Below are positions 7,576 to 15,829 of a DNA stretch of 64,000 nt, in pieces. This DNA is from Nocardioides bruguierae. GTDB taxonomy: Bacteria; Actinomycetota; Actinomycetes; Propionibacteriales; Nocardioidaceae. The notes beneath the pieces were generated by a model. The model was given only the letters and a program-made list of their open reading frames with translations, was not told where the DNA came from and did not search any database. The DNA lies in the NCBI RefSeq assembly GCF_023656415.1, contig NZ_JAMOIL010000002.1:62001-126000 (forward strand), given 5' to 3'. Made by a program: the position numbers and the translations under genes. Numbering within the stretch: the first letter of the stretch is position 1; each line of letters starts with the position of its first letter.

Positions 7576-9057
7576 TCAGTCCAGGGGCAGGTCGACGACC
7601 ACGCGCGTGCCCGCCTCCCGACCCTCCGGTCGGGGGCCGAGCGAGAGCGTGCCCGACAGCTCGGACTCCACCAGGGTCCGCACGATCGACAGGCCCAGGT
7701 TCGTGGAGCCGTCCAGGTCGAAGCCCTCGGGCAGGCCGCGGCCGTCGTCGGTCACGGTCACCCGCAGGCGCCCCTCGCCGGGCTCGACGTCGAGGGTGAT
7801 GTGCCCCTCCGTGCCCGGCCCGGGCTCGGGGTAGCCGTGCTCGACGGCGTTCTGCAGCACCTCGGTGATCACCATCGCCAGCGCGGTGGCGGTCTCCGAG
7901 GGCAGCCGCGCGAACGTGCCGCGGCGCTGCACGCGCACGCGGCCGGCGGCCGCCGAGACCTCGGTGACCATGACGCAGAGCCGGTCGGCGATCTCGTCGA
8001 ACTCGACGTCCTCCTCCACGGCCTGGCTGAGGGTCTCGTGCACGATCGCGATCGAGCCGACCCGGCGCACCGCCTCCTCCAGCGCCAGCTTCGCCTCGTC
8101 GTTGTCGATCCGGCGGGCCTGGAGGCGCAGCAGCGCCGCCACGGTCTGGAGGTTGTTCTTCACCCGGTGGTGGATCTCCCGGATGGTGGCGTCCTTGGTG
8201 ATCAGCTCCCGGTCGCGGCGGCGCAGGTCGGTGACGTCGCGGACGAGGACGAGCGCGCCGATCCGCTCGCCGGTCGGGCGCAGCGGGATGCTGCGGGCGA
8301 TGATCGCGACACCCTCGGTGGCGAACTCCATGTCCCTGTGGACCCGGCCGCCCAGGACGGCCGAGAACGTCTCCTCGTCCGGGCGTCGTCGTGAGGGCAC
8401 CAGGTCGCGCGTGACGTCCACGAGACGGCTGCCCGCGAGGTCGCCGGAGAGCCCGAGGCGGGTGAAGACCGACTGCGCGTTGGGGCTGGCGTAGACGACC
8501 CTGCCGTCGGCATCGACGCGAACGAAGCCGTCGCCCACGCGCGGGGTGTCGGCGTGGTCGCTGCGCTGCCCCGTCGAGGGAAAGTGCCCGGTGGCGATCA
8601 TCTGCGTGAGGTCGGCGGCCGACTGGAGGTAGGACAGCTCCAGCCGGGAGGGGGTGCGCACGCCGAGCAGGTTGGTGCTGCGCGCCACCACGGCGATGAC
8701 GCGGCCCTCGTGGCGCACGGGGATGGTCTCCACGCGCACGGGCACGTCGTCGCGCCACTCCGGGTCGCCCTCGCGCACGAGCCGCCCCTGGAGCCAGGCC
8801 GCGTCCAGCAGGGGCCGACGGCCGCGCGGCACGAACGTGCCCACGACGTCGTCCACGTAGGCGGTGGGGGCCGTCGTGGGCCGCATCTGGCCGGCGGCCC
8901 AGAAGCCCTGGCCGTCGGCGTCGGGCAGCCACAGGACGAGGTCGGCGAAGGAGAGGTCGGCGATGATCTGCCAGTCGGCCATGAGCAGCTGGAGCCAGGC
9001 GACGTCGTCTCCGGTGAGGTCCGTGTGGCTGCGGACGAGCTCGCTGAGGGAGGGCAC
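7576..9057 (-). CDS. pdtaS: sensor histidine kinase, PdtaS-like
   Basis: Soluble HWE/HisKA_2-type kinase of 493 residues. The N-terminal GAF-like domain is about 1-155 and a PAS domain about 172-280. The phosphoacceptor motif REIHHRVKNNLQTVA has His296/297. The HATPase domain has its N-box (VITEVLQNAVEHG), DDGRGLP and NLGLSIVRTLV. Size, domain order and the whiB1 neighbour match mycobacterial PdtaS. Its known partner is PdtaR, an ANTAR-type RNA-binding response regulator, which is not in this window. There is no transmembrane segment. A TAGGCT -10 element (9064-9069) 6 bases before the GTG start predicts leaderless translation. Confidence 0.93.
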   Translation of the reverse strand: MPSLSELVRSHTDLTGDDVAWLQLLMADWQIIADLSFADLVLWLPDADGQGFWAAGQMRPTTAPTAYVDDVVGTFVPRGRRPLLDAAWLQGRLVREGDPEWRDDVPVRVETIPVRHEGRVIAVVARSTNLLGVRTPSRLELSYLQSAADLTQMIATGHFPSTGQRSDHADTPRVGDGFVRVDADGRVVYASPNAQSVFTRLGLSGDLAGSRLVDVTRDLVPSRRRPDEETFSAVLGGRVHRDMEFATEGVAIIARSIPLRPTGERIGALVLVRDVTDLRRRDRELITKDATIREIHHRVKNNLQTVAALLRLQARRIDNDEAKLALEEAVRRVGSIAIVHETLSQAVEEDVEFDEIADRLCVMVTEVSAAAGRVRVQRRGTFARLPSETATALAMVITEVLQNAVEHGYPEPGPGTEGHITLDVEPGEGRLRVTVTDDGRGLPEGFDLDGSTNLGLSIVRTLVESELSGTLSLGPRPEGREAGTRVVVDLPLD

Positions 9058-9217
9058 GAGCAGAGCCTAGATCCAGCCGCCGAGCACGTCCGGGTGGGCC
9101 TGCGCGTGAGCCCGCGCACGCGCCTGGTGACCGGCCGGTAGCCCCCTGGCCTGCGCCTTCGCAAGGGGTCCCCCCCAAGGGGTGAGCGCGCCGGTGGTGT
9201 CTGTCAGGATGGCCGAC

Positions 9218-10063
9218 ATGTCGGGGTCCTACTGGGAGCAGGTGATGGCGGACGATCTGGCGGTCCCGACGGACCGTCCGCTCGCCGACCTCACGGCGGA
9301 GCTCACCCGGATGCTCGGCGACGCCGACCCGTCCCGCCGCGACGGCCTGGCCCTGCCCACGCTCGGCGCGTGGGTCGCCCGGGGCGTCTACGACGACCTC
9401 CTGCCCGGCCTGGGCGACGGCATGGCCGCGGGCCTGCTGGTCGGCCTCGGCGAGGAGGGCACCGACTCGGTCTTCCGCCGCTCCTTCTCCGCCCTCGTGC
9501 TCGGCGCCTGCATCCAGCGCGACAACCGCCGCCCGCTCGTGCTGGCCGGCAAGGTGCTGGAGTGGGGCGACCGGCTCGCCACCTGGCTGCTGCGCGAGCA
9601 GGACACCCGCGGCTTCGTGCCCGGCAAGGGCTGGGCGCACGCGATGTCGCACGGCGCGGACGCGATCGCCACGCTCGCCCGCTCCCCCCACCTGTCGGCC
9701 CCCGAGCTGACCGTGCTGCTCGACGTCGTCGCCGACCGGGTGCTCGCCCCCGGGCCCGTGTGGACGCACGGCGAGCACGACCGGATGGCGCGGGCCGTCG
9801 TCGCCGTCCTGCGCCGCGAGCTCGTGCCCGTGGGCGTGCTCGAGCCCTGGGTGAACCGGCTGGCCGCCGGCGCCGACCCCGAGCGCAGCGAGGCCGACGA
9901 CCCCTACACCGCCACCGGCAACGCGCAGGCGCTGCTCCGCTCGCTCTACCTGCTGCTGGCTCTCGGCCCGCGGCACCCGGCCACGCGCTCGGACCTGCTG
10001 CTGGTCCTCGTCGAGGCGCTGCGCCGCACCAACGGCGTGCTCGCGCCCGTCGGCGCGCACTGA
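9218..10063 (+). CDS. DUF2785 family protein
   Basis: Conserved cytoplasmic protein of 281 residues and unknown biochemical role. It shows the all-helical DUF2785 pattern. Recognisable parts are an RRSFSALVLG segment, WLLREQDTRGFVPGKGWAHAMSHGADA (a family hallmark with GWAHA and HGAD), and a hydrophobic C-terminal helix. The start at 9218 (MSGSYWEQ) is favoured because a -10-like CAGGAT (9205-9210) lies 7 bases upstream; in-frame starts at 9182 and 9209 are alternatives. It is a single gene, divergent from pdtaS. Confidence 0.75.
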   Translation: MSGSYWEQVMADDLAVPTDRPLADLTAELTRMLGDADPSRRDGLALPTLGAWVARGVYDDLLPGLGDGMAAGLLVGLGEEGTDSVFRRSFSALVLGACIQRDNRRPLVLAGKVLEWGDRLATWLLREQDTRGFVPGKGWAHAMSHGADAIATLARSPHLSAPELTVLLDVVADRVLAPGPVWTHGEHDRMARAVVAVLRRELVPVGVLEPWVNRLAAGADPERSEADDPYTATGNAQALLRSLYLLLALGPRHPATRSDLLLVLVEALRRTNGVLAPVGAH

Positions 10064-10130
10064 GCGCCCGACCTCTCCGGGGCCGCCGCACCCCTCGTCA
10101 GCGCTCCCTACCCGTGAGTAGGGTGCGAGC

Positions 10131-11846
10131 ATGAGTGAGACCCAGCACACAGCCGCGCCCTCCGGTGCGCCCGGCCCCGCCGTCGTCGACGGGCACGCCG
10201 GCACCGCCGCCCTGGCGGCCGCGCGGGCCCACGGCGTCGAGACCCTGTTCACGCTCTCGGGCGCCCACGTCTTCCCGCTCTACGACGCGGCGGTCAACGC
10301 CGAGCCGCCGATGCGGATGCTGGACGTGCGGCACGAGCAGACCGCGGCGTTCGCGGCCGAGGCCACCGGCAAGCTGACGCGCACCCCCGGGTTCGCGGTG
10401 CTCACCGCCGGGCCCGGCGTCACCAACGCCGTCTCGACGCTCGCCCAGGCGCACTTCGCGGGGTCCCCGATGGTGGTGCTCGGCGGGCGCGCCCCGGCCA
10501 ACCGCTGGGGCATGGGCTCGCTCCAGGAGCTGGACCACCCGCCGGTGCTCGCCGGCGTCACCAAGGACGCCCGCACGCTGCACGGCCGCGACGACGTGCT
10601 GCCCGGGGTGGACGCGGCGTTCACCACCGCCGCCTCTCCGCACCGTGGCCCGGTCTTCGTCGACGTCCCCATGGACGAGCTCTACGCCCCCGCCTCGGGG
10701 CCGGTGCCGACCCCGCAGCGCCCCCGGGGCGCCGACCCGGACCCCGACGCCGTGGCCGCGATCGCCCGGCTGCTGGCGGCGGCCGACCGACCGGTGCTGG
10801 TGCTGGGCACCGACGTGTGGGCCGACCGCGCGGAGGTGGCCGCGCTGCGCCTGGTCGAGTCCCTGGGCCTCCCGACCATCACCAACGGCATGGCCCGCGG
10901 CGTGGTGCCCGGCGGGCACCGACTGCTGGTCACCAAGGCGCGCAGCCGGGCGTTCGCCCGCGCCGACCTCGTGGTCGTGGTGGGCACCCCGCTCGACTTC
11001 CGGCTCGGCTACGGCACCTTCGGCGGCAAGCCGGACGCCGACGGCAGCCCCACCACCCCGGCCCGCGTGGTGCACGTGGCCGACTCCCCCGGTCAGGTGG
11101 CCGGGCACGCGGCGCGGGAGGCCTCGCTGGCCGGCGACCTCACCGCCTGCCTGGACGCCCTGCTGACGGCCGCCCAGCCGCACGTGGGCGAGGGCGCCGG
11201 CTGGGCGTCGTGGGCCGAGGAGCTCGCCGCCGGCGTGGCCGCGACGATCGCCACGGACCGGACGATCCTCGACTCCGACGCCGCACCCGTGCACCCGGGG
11301 CGCATCTACGGCGAGCTGAACCGCCGCCTGGACGACGACGCCGTGGTGATCGGCGACGGCGGCGACTTCGTCTCCTTCGCCGGCAAGCTCGTGGAGCCGA
11401 AGCGGCCCGGCTGCTGGCTCGACCCCGGCCCCTACGGCTGCCTCGGGGCCGGCCCCGGCGCGGCCATCGCCGCACGCATCGCGCGGCCGTCGTCCCAGGT
11501 GGTGCTCCTGCTCGGCGACGGCGCCGCGGGCTTCTCCCTCATGGACGTGGACACGATGGTGCGCCACGGCCTGCCGGTGGTGATGGTGATGGGCAACAAC
11601 GCCGCGTGGGGCCTGGAGAAGGGGCCGATGCAGATGATCTACGGCTACGACGTGGTCGCCGATCTCTCCCCGCACACCTCCTACGACGGCGTCGTGCGCG
11701 CGCTCGGCGGCGGCGGGGAGACCGTGCGGACCCCGGGCGAGATCGGGCCCGCGCTGGACCGGGCGTTCGCCTCGGGCGTCCCGTACCTGGTCAACGTGGT
11801 CACCGACGTGGACGCCGCCTACCCGCGCGCCACGTACGGGGTGTGA
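10131..11846 (+). CDS. acetolactate synthase-like thiamine diphosphate enzyme
   Basis: ThDP-dependent enzyme of 571 residues with the three-domain acetohydroxyacid synthase fold. The catalytic Glu69 lies in DVRHEQTAAF. A GPG / AHFAGSPMVV stretch follows, and the ThDP/Mg motif runs from LGDGAAGFSL (461-470) to GNN (488-490). It resembles mycobacterial IlvG-type proteins and also the oxalyl-CoA decarboxylase/2-hydroxyacyl-CoA lyase group. There is no small regulatory subunit (ilvN) nearby, so it may not be the biosynthetic AHAS. TAGGGT (10119-10124) 6 bases before the ATG suggests a leaderless transcript. Substrate unresolved. Confidence 0.87.
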   Translation: MSETQHTAAPSGAPGPAVVDGHAGTAALAAARAHGVETLFTLSGAHVFPLYDAAVNAEPPMRMLDVRHEQTAAFAAEATGKLTRTPGFAVLTAGPGVTNAVSTLAQAHFAGSPMVVLGGRAPANRWGMGSLQELDHPPVLAGVTKDARTLHGRDDVLPGVDAAFTTAASPHRGPVFVDVPMDELYAPASGPVPTPQRPRGADPDPDAVAAIARLLAAADRPVLVLGTDVWADRAEVAALRLVESLGLPTITNGMARGVVPGGHRLLVTKARSRAFARADLVVVVGTPLDFRLGYGTFGGKPDADGSPTTPARVVHVADSPGQVAGHAAREASLAGDLTACLDALLTAAQPHVGEGAGWASWAEELAAGVAATIATDRTILDSDAAPVHPGRIYGELNRRLDDDAVVIGDGGDFVSFAGKLVEPKRPGCWLDPGPYGCLGAGPGAAIAARIARPSSQVVLLLGDGAAGFSLMDVDTMVRHGLPVVMVMGNNAAWGLEKGPMQMIYGYDVVADLSPHTSYDGVVRALGGGGETVRTPGEIGPALDRAFASGVPYLVNVVTDVDAAYPRATYGV

Positions 11847-11878
11847 GTGGTGCCGGGGCGTCTGTCAGGGTGGGTGGC

Positions 11879-12385
11879 GTGCTGATCCGCCGCGCCTCCC
11901 CCGACGACGCCGACCTGCTGCACGAGGTCGGCGAGGTCACCGTGGCCGCCTACGCGTCGTTCCTCCTCGGCCCCTCCGACCCCTACGTGCCGCGCCTGCG
12001 CGACGCCCGGGCACGGGCGGACGAGGCGGAGCTCTGGGTCGCGGGCAGCGACGAGCACCCGCACGGCCGCAGCGAGGTGCTGGGCTCGGTGACGCTGTGC
12101 CCGCCCGGCTCGCCGTGGCGCGAGATCGCGGCCGAGGGCGAGGGCGAGTTCCGCATGCTGGCCGTGGCCCCGGGCGCGCAGGGCCAGGGCGTCGGCGGGG
12201 CGCTGGTCGAGCACGTGCTCGAGCGATGCCGCGAGGCCGGGGACGCGGCCGTCGTGCTGTCGTCCCTGCCGCAGATGGGCGACGCCCACCGGCTCTACGC
12301 GCGGCACGGGTTCGTCCGCGTGCCGGAGCGGGACTGGTCGCCGGTGCCGTCCGTCCACCTCGTCGTCTTCCGGAGGCCGCTGTGA
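11879..12385 (+). CDS. GNAT-family N-acetyltransferase
   Basis: Acetyl-CoA-dependent acyltransferase of 168 residues. The RRASPDDADLLHEV opening, the central FRMLAVAPGAQGQGVGGALVEHVLE (acetyl-CoA pyrophosphate loop Q-G-Q-G-V-G) and the C-terminal HRLYARHGFVR are standard GNAT motifs. The substrate is unknown. The GTG at 11879 is preferred: a CAGGGT element ends 7 bases upstream. Its stop overlaps the next gene's start by 4 bases, so the two are coupled. Confidence 0.87.
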   Translation: MLIRRASPDDADLLHEVGEVTVAAYASFLLGPSDPYVPRLRDARARADEAELWVAGSDEHPHGRSEVLGSVTLCPPGSPWREIAAEGEGEFRMLAVAPGAQGQGVGGALVEHVLERCREAGDAAVVLSSLPQMGDAHRLYARHGFVRVPERDWSPVPSVHLVVFRRPL

Positions 12386-12780
12386 GCACCGACCCCACGT
12401 CCGGCGCCACGCTCGTGCGCACCGTGACCGAGGAGGACACCGCGCGGGCGGTGGGCTCCGGCGCGCTGCCGGTGCTCGGCACGCCCGTGGCGCTCGCCTG
12501 GGCGGAGGCCGCGACCTGCGAGGCCGCCGAGGCCGTGCTGAAGGACGGCGAGACGACGGTGGGCACCCGGGTCGAGCTCGAGCACCGGGCCGCCAGTCCC
12601 GTGGGCGCGGAGGTCGAGGTGACCGCGACGCTGGTGCATCGCGACGGCCGGCTGCTGCGGTTCGCCGTGCAGGCCCGGCACTCCTCCGGGCGGCACGCCG
12701 GGCGCCCCGGCACCGTCGTGCTCACGGGCGAGGTGACGCGCGTCGTGGTGGCCGTCGAACGGTTCCTGTCGCGGCTCTGA
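12382..12780 (+). CDS. hotdog-fold thioesterase, FlK-like
   Basis: Predicted acyl-CoA thioesterase of 132 residues. It shows the pattern of the fluoroacetyl-CoA thioesterase-like family: GSGALPVLGTPVALAWAEAA, then GTRVELEHRAASPVGAEVEV with the conserved His68, and a C-terminal beta-rich part. The GTG start overlaps the GNAT stop (GTGA). The family hydrolyses small or toxic acyl-CoAs, and being paired with an acetyltransferase suggests acyl-CoA housekeeping. Actual fluoroacetate resistance is not implied. Confidence 0.78.
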   Translation: MSTDPTSGATLVRTVTEEDTARAVGSGALPVLGTPVALAWAEAATCEAAEAVLKDGETTVGTRVELEHRAASPVGAEVEVTATLVHRDGRLLRFAVQARHSSGRHAGRPGTVVLTGEVTRVVVAVERFLSRL

Positions 12781-12802
12781 GCACCCCGCCGCGGGGCCCG
12801 TT

Positions 12803-12832
12803 TTGAACATGGGTGCGTGATGGTGGGAAACT
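12803..12832 (+). promoter_or_regulatory. candidate bL37 promoter
   Basis: TTGAAC (12803-12808), 18-base spacer, GAAACT (12827-12832), about 50 bases before the bL37 start. A small CCCCG/CGGGG hairpin just upstream may end the thioesterase transcript. Confidence 0.35.
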
Positions 12833-12886
12833 GCGGTGTTCGCTGGTCCCCGGGTGGGGCCGCACCTGCAAACCCCGGAGGTAACC

Positions 12887-12961
12887 ATGGGCAAGACCGG
12901 ACGCAAGCGCCGCGCTCGCCGGAAGAAGGGCGCGAACCACGGCAAGCGCCCCAACTCCTGA
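12887..12961 (+). CDS. 50S ribosomal protein bL37 (24 residues)
   Basis: Codes for MGKTGRKRRARRKKGANHGK followed by RPNS. The length, the strongly basic first half and the closing ANHGKRPN match the actinobacterial ribosomal protein bL37, first seen in mycobacterial ribosome structures. A strong GGAGG ribosome site at 12877-12881 is 5 bases before the ATG, and a clean terminator follows at 12983. The gene is monocistronic between the thioesterase and the Tad locus and is easily missed by gene finders because of its size. Confidence 0.88.
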   Translation: MGKTGRKRRARRKKGANHGKRPNS

Positions 12962-12982
12962 GCGCTGACGCCTCAGACGCGA

Positions 12983-13016
12983 CGAACCCCCCGAGCCTGT
13001 CGGCTCGGGGGGTTCG
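12983..13016. terminator. strong bidirectional terminator, bL37 / flp
   Basis: A perfect 15-bp stem (12983-12997 / 13002-13016) with a TGTC loop, between the convergent bL37 and flp genes. Confidence 0.88.
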
Positions 13017-13033
13017 TTACATGTTGCCCTTGG

Positions 13034-13231
13034 TCAGGGAGTGATGCCCTCCAGAACGTCGTTGAAGACGACGTCCAGCTGCGTGCCAAGGAGCCCGACG
13101 GTCACGATGATCGCCAGGGCGATGAGGAAGACCATGAGGCCGTACTCCACGGCGGTGGCGCCGCGCTCGTCGCGCTTGGAGGCGGCGTCGTTGGTGAGCA
13201 TGAAGAACATCATCTGGAGCTTCTCGATCAT
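13034..13231 (-). CDS. flp: Flp-family type IVb pilin
   Basis: Major pilin subunit of the Tad pilus, 65 residues. The leader ends in RG and is followed by ATAVEYGLM: processing after Gly24 would put Glu at position +5 and Tyr at +6 of the mature pilin, the Flp signature. One hydrophobic helix (about 29-52) follows, and the C-terminus is short. An AAGGGG ribosome site precedes the ATG. It is a separate transcription unit from the tad assembly genes, with a hairpin-rich 5' region and a strong terminator, which fits high-level pilin expression. No prepilin peptidase (TadV/CpaA) gene is in the window. Confidence 0.93.
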   Translation of the reverse strand: MIEKLQMMFFMLTNDAASKRDERGATAVEYGLMVFLIALAIIVTVGLLGTQLDVVFNDVLEGITP

Positions 13232-13279
13232 GGTGTTTCCCCTTGTGTGAGAGTGGAGGCCCCGTCCCCGGAGCTGTCC

Positions 13280-13300
13280 GGGAGCCCCCCACGGGCTCCC
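13280..13300 (-). repeat. hairpin in the flp upstream region
   Basis: GGGAGCCC (13280-13287) and GGGCTCCC (13293-13300) form a perfect 8-bp stem about 50 bases before flp. It may be a 5' mRNA structure. Confidence 0.6.
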
Positions 13301-13336
13301 TGCTGCGCCCTACTCTTCCGGCCGGCGGGCGTCGCG

Positions 13337-13380
13337 CCGTCCACCTCCGGGTCCACCCTCGGGCGCCGGGAGGTGGACGG
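13337..13380. repeat. 12-bp inverted repeat upstream of flp
   Basis: CCGTCCACCTCC (13337-13348) is exactly complementary to 13369-13380, separated by 20 bases. It lies 105-150 bases upstream of flp in the otherwise gene-free 13232-13559. It could be an operator, possibly for the response regulator encoded next door. Confidence 0.55.
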
Positions 13381-13493
13381 CCTTCTCCACCCTCCGGTGT
13401 AGTCCGAACGGGCCATGTCGAGCTCGGGCCCGTCGAAGGTCCTGGCCGGCAGCCCAAGCGCCGTCCCCGCAGGTCAGCGACACAAATGGCCAC

Positions 13494-13524
13494 GTGCCCA
13501 CCCTCCGAGACGGAGGGCGGGCAC
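13494..13524 (-). terminator. terminator of the tad operon
   Basis: A 14-bp stem with one mismatch (13494-13507 / 13511-13524) and an AGA loop, 36 bases past the response-regulator stop. Confidence 0.7.
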
Positions 13525-13559
13525 GCGATCGAGCCGGGCGCGGAGCTGGTCCGCTGCGG

Positions 13560-14198
13560 TCAGGGCGCCACCTGGTCGAGCAGGAGGCCGGCGCGCACCG
13601 CCTCGGCGAGCGCCTGGGTGCGGTTCCTGACCCCGAGCTTGCGGTAGATCCGGTTGAGGTGGGTCTTCACCGTGGACTCCCCCAGGTAGAGCCGGGCGGC
13701 GATCTCGGCGGTGCCGAGGCCGTCGGCCAGGCAGCGCATCACCTCGGTCTCGCGGTCGGTGAGCCGGGAGACGCCGACGGCCGCGCGGCGCCGGATGGCG
13801 CCGGCCAGGCCGGTGCTGACGAAGCCGTCGGGGTCCCGCAGCGCCTGCGCCGCGATCGCCACGACGTCCGGGCCGCGGGTCTCCTTGCCGAGGAAGGCCG
13901 AGGCACCCGCCTCCATCGCCGCGAGCACCTGCGCGTCGCCGAGGTGCATGGTGAGGATGACCAGCCCGACCTCGGGGCTGTCCTCCCGCAGGGCCCGCAC
14001 CACGTCGAAGCCGCTGCCGTCGGGCATCTGGAGGTCGGTGACCACCACGTCGGGCTTGAGCACCCGCGCCAGGGCGAGCGCCTCGGCCACGCCGGCGGCC
14101 TCGCCCACGACCTCCCACTCCCCCGCGCGCTCGAAGGCGCGTGCCAGGCCCTGCCGGATCAGCTCGTGGTCGTCCACGAGCAGCACCCGCTGCGTCAT
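13560..14198 (-). CDS. NarL/FixJ-family response regulator
   Basis: Two-domain regulator of 212 residues. The receiver has Asp9/Asp10, phosphoacceptor Asp55 in VVVTDLQMPDGSG, and Lys105. The LuxR-type HTH is at about 145-208 (LTDRETEVMRCLADG, then EIAARLYLGESTVKTHLNRIYRKLGVRNR). Its start codon overlaps the stop of the upstream histidine kinase by 4 bases, so the pair forms a two-component system. Because both are coupled to the tad genes, pilus expression is the most likely output. Confidence 0.9.
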   Translation of the reverse strand: MTQRVLLVDDHELIRQGLARAFERAGEWEVVGEAAGVAEALALARVLKPDVVVTDLQMPDGSGFDVVRALREDSPEVGLVILTMHLGDAQVLAAMEAGASAFLGKETRGPDVVAIAAQALRDPDGFVSTGLAGAIRRRAAVGVSRLTDRETEVMRCLADGLGTAEIAARLYLGESTVKTHLNRIYRKLGVRNRTQALAEAVRAGLLLDQVAP

Positions 14199-15829
14199 CT
14201 CGTCCCCTCTCCCGACGCCGGCAGGCTGCCCGCGTCCTGGGCGCCCGTGCGGGCGCTCGTCGTGTGGTGCTGCGTGCTGCCGGCGCCGCGGTGCAGGTGC
14301 ACCCGGGTGCCGGGGCGGGCGCCGCTGCCGGCCCGCTCGACGCTCAGAGTGGCGTGGAGCAGGGCGGCCCGCTCGCGCATGGTGTGCAGGCCGTAGTGGC
14401 CGTTCCGCGGCTCCGCGCCGCCGATGCCGTCGTCGGTGACGACGAGGTCGAGCGCGTCGCCGTCGCAGGTGAGCGACACTCGGACCTGCCCGGCGCCGGC
14501 GTGCCGCCGGGCGTTGCCGGCGGCCTCGACCGCGACCCGCAGCACCTCGTCCTCCTGGGCGGGGTCGAGCCGAGGGCCGGTCTCGTCGACCTCGAGCAGC
14601 AGCGCGGGCGCACCCGGGCCGGTCAGGGTCGCCTCCAGCCGACGGCGCAGGGCGGTGCCGAGGCCCTCGCCGGCGCCGCTGCGCAGGTCATGCACGGAGC
14701 GCCGCAGCTCGAGCACGAGCGCGTCCACCTCGTCCCGCAGCTGCGCGGCGATCCCCGCCACCTGAGCGTCGGTGTCCTCGATCAGCTCGTCGGCGAGGTA
14801 GCCGAGGGCCACCGCCCGCTGGGCCACGCCGTCGTGCAGCTCGCGGGCGAGGCGGCGGCGCTCGGCGCCGGTGGCGCCGGCACGGGCCCGGTCGACCAGG
14901 ACGGCGGTGTCCAGCCGAAGAGCACCGACACCGAGACGTGCGCCGACAGCATGGAGCACAGCCACGGACGGCTTCTGCGCGACGGGCAGGACGACGGCAC
15001 CGTAGGTGGTGCCGCCGGCGGCCAGCGGCAGGGCGAGCACACCGCGCTCGTGCACCGCGTCACCGCGCCGCACCGCCTTGGCGACGACGGTTGCGCTCCC
15101 CGCCAGCGGTGCCCCGCGGCCGTGGACCCGCCGCACCCGCCGACCGTCGGCGGCGACGAACACCTCGCCACGCCGCGGCCGAACCTGGTCCTGACCGGCC
15201 AGTGCCTCGGCAGCGGTCGCCAGGACCGCCTCGGCCCGCCGCTCGACGTCCAGGTCGACCCGGTCGTGCTCCACCAGCTCGCGCAGCTGCCCCACCAGGT
15301 GCCGCGCGGCCAGGTGCGGCTGGATCTCCCGCGCCGCGGCGCGGTCGGCGCGGGTCAGTGCACCGGTGAGGAGCCCACCCGCCAGCCCGAGGACGAGCCA
15401 GGTGGCTGCCCCGAGCCAGGGAGCGCCGCCGAGCCCCAGCCCGATGACCAGCGATCCGAGGGCCGTGGAGAGCCAGGTGACGAGAGTGAGGCCAGCACCG
15501 TGCCGGAGGCCCGCGAGCGTGGCGGGGACGGCCAGGTAGAGGAGGAGCGAGTGTGCCCCGGTGCCGGACGCGGCCACCAGCACGACACCGGCCGCGGCTA
15601 CGCCCTCGCCGACAGGCAGGAAGACATGGCGGGACCCGTGCGGCGGCAGGTCCATCAACGCGATGGCCCCGACGACACAGCCGAGGGCGAGAACTCCGAG
15701 CAGGGCGATGCTGGTCGTTTCGGTCGAGAGCACCTGCCCGGTCACGAGGGCGAGCGCGAACACGCGGGCCGCAGTCCCGAGACGCCATGACCGTACCTGC
15801 GGATCGGCGGAGGCCACGAGGCTGCGCAT
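14195..15829 (-). CDS. sensor histidine kinase (HisKA_3, NarL-partner type)
   Basis: Membrane sensor kinase of 544 residues. About four to five hydrophobic segments cover residues 18-155 and would form the membrane sensor. A degenerate GAF-like linker runs about 195-310. The dimerisation/phosphoacceptor motif RRRLARELHDGVAQRAVALG has His332. The HATPase domain has EAAGNARRHAGA and VTDDGIGG, then GHYGLHTMRERA. The ATG at 15829 overlaps the tadC stop by one base (TGATG), so it is favoured over an earlier ATG at 15889 inside tadC. The signal is unknown; the coupling to tadC implies control of, or feedback from, pilus assembly. Confidence 0.88.
   Translation of the reverse strand: MRSLVASADPQVRSWRLGTAARVFALALVTGQVLSTETTSIALLGVLALGCVVGAIALMDLPPHGSRHVFLPVGEGVAAAGVVLVAASGTGAHSLLLYLAVPATLAGLRHGAGLTLVTWLSTALGSLVIGLGLGGAPWLGAATWLVLGLAGGLLTGALTRADRAAAREIQPHLAARHLVGQLRELVEHDRVDLDVERRAEAVLATAAEALAGQDQVRPRRGEVFVAADGRRVRRVHGRGAPLAGSATVVAKAVRRGDAVHERGVLALPLAAGGTTYGAVVLPVAQKPSVAVLHAVGARLGVGALRLDTAVLVDRARAGATGAERRRLARELHDGVAQRAVALGYLADELIEDTDAQVAGIAAQLRDEVDALVLELRRSVHDLRSGAGEGLGTALRRRLEATLTGPGAPALLLEVDETGPRLDPAQEDEVLRVAVEAAGNARRHAGAGQVRVSLTCDGDALDLVVTDDGIGGAEPRNGHYGLHTMRERAALLHATLSVERAGSGARPGTRVHLHRGAGSTQHHTTSARTGAQDAGSLPASGEGTR

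Noticed and set aside
7106..10252. Minus-strand open frame of over 1000 codons
   Set aside because: Covers whiB1, pdtaS and the DUF2785 gene in the wrong frame; composition is Arg/Gly/Ala-rich nonsense typical of high-GC shadow frames.
12382..12780. Fluoroacetate resistance thioesterase
   Set aside because: Only family resemblance; FlK-like proteins are common housekeeping hotdog thioesterases.
14195..15829. Horizontal transfer of the sensor kinase because of apparently weaker codon bias
   Set aside because: Impression only; membrane-rich N-terminus alters composition and the gene is tightly coupled within the tad operon.
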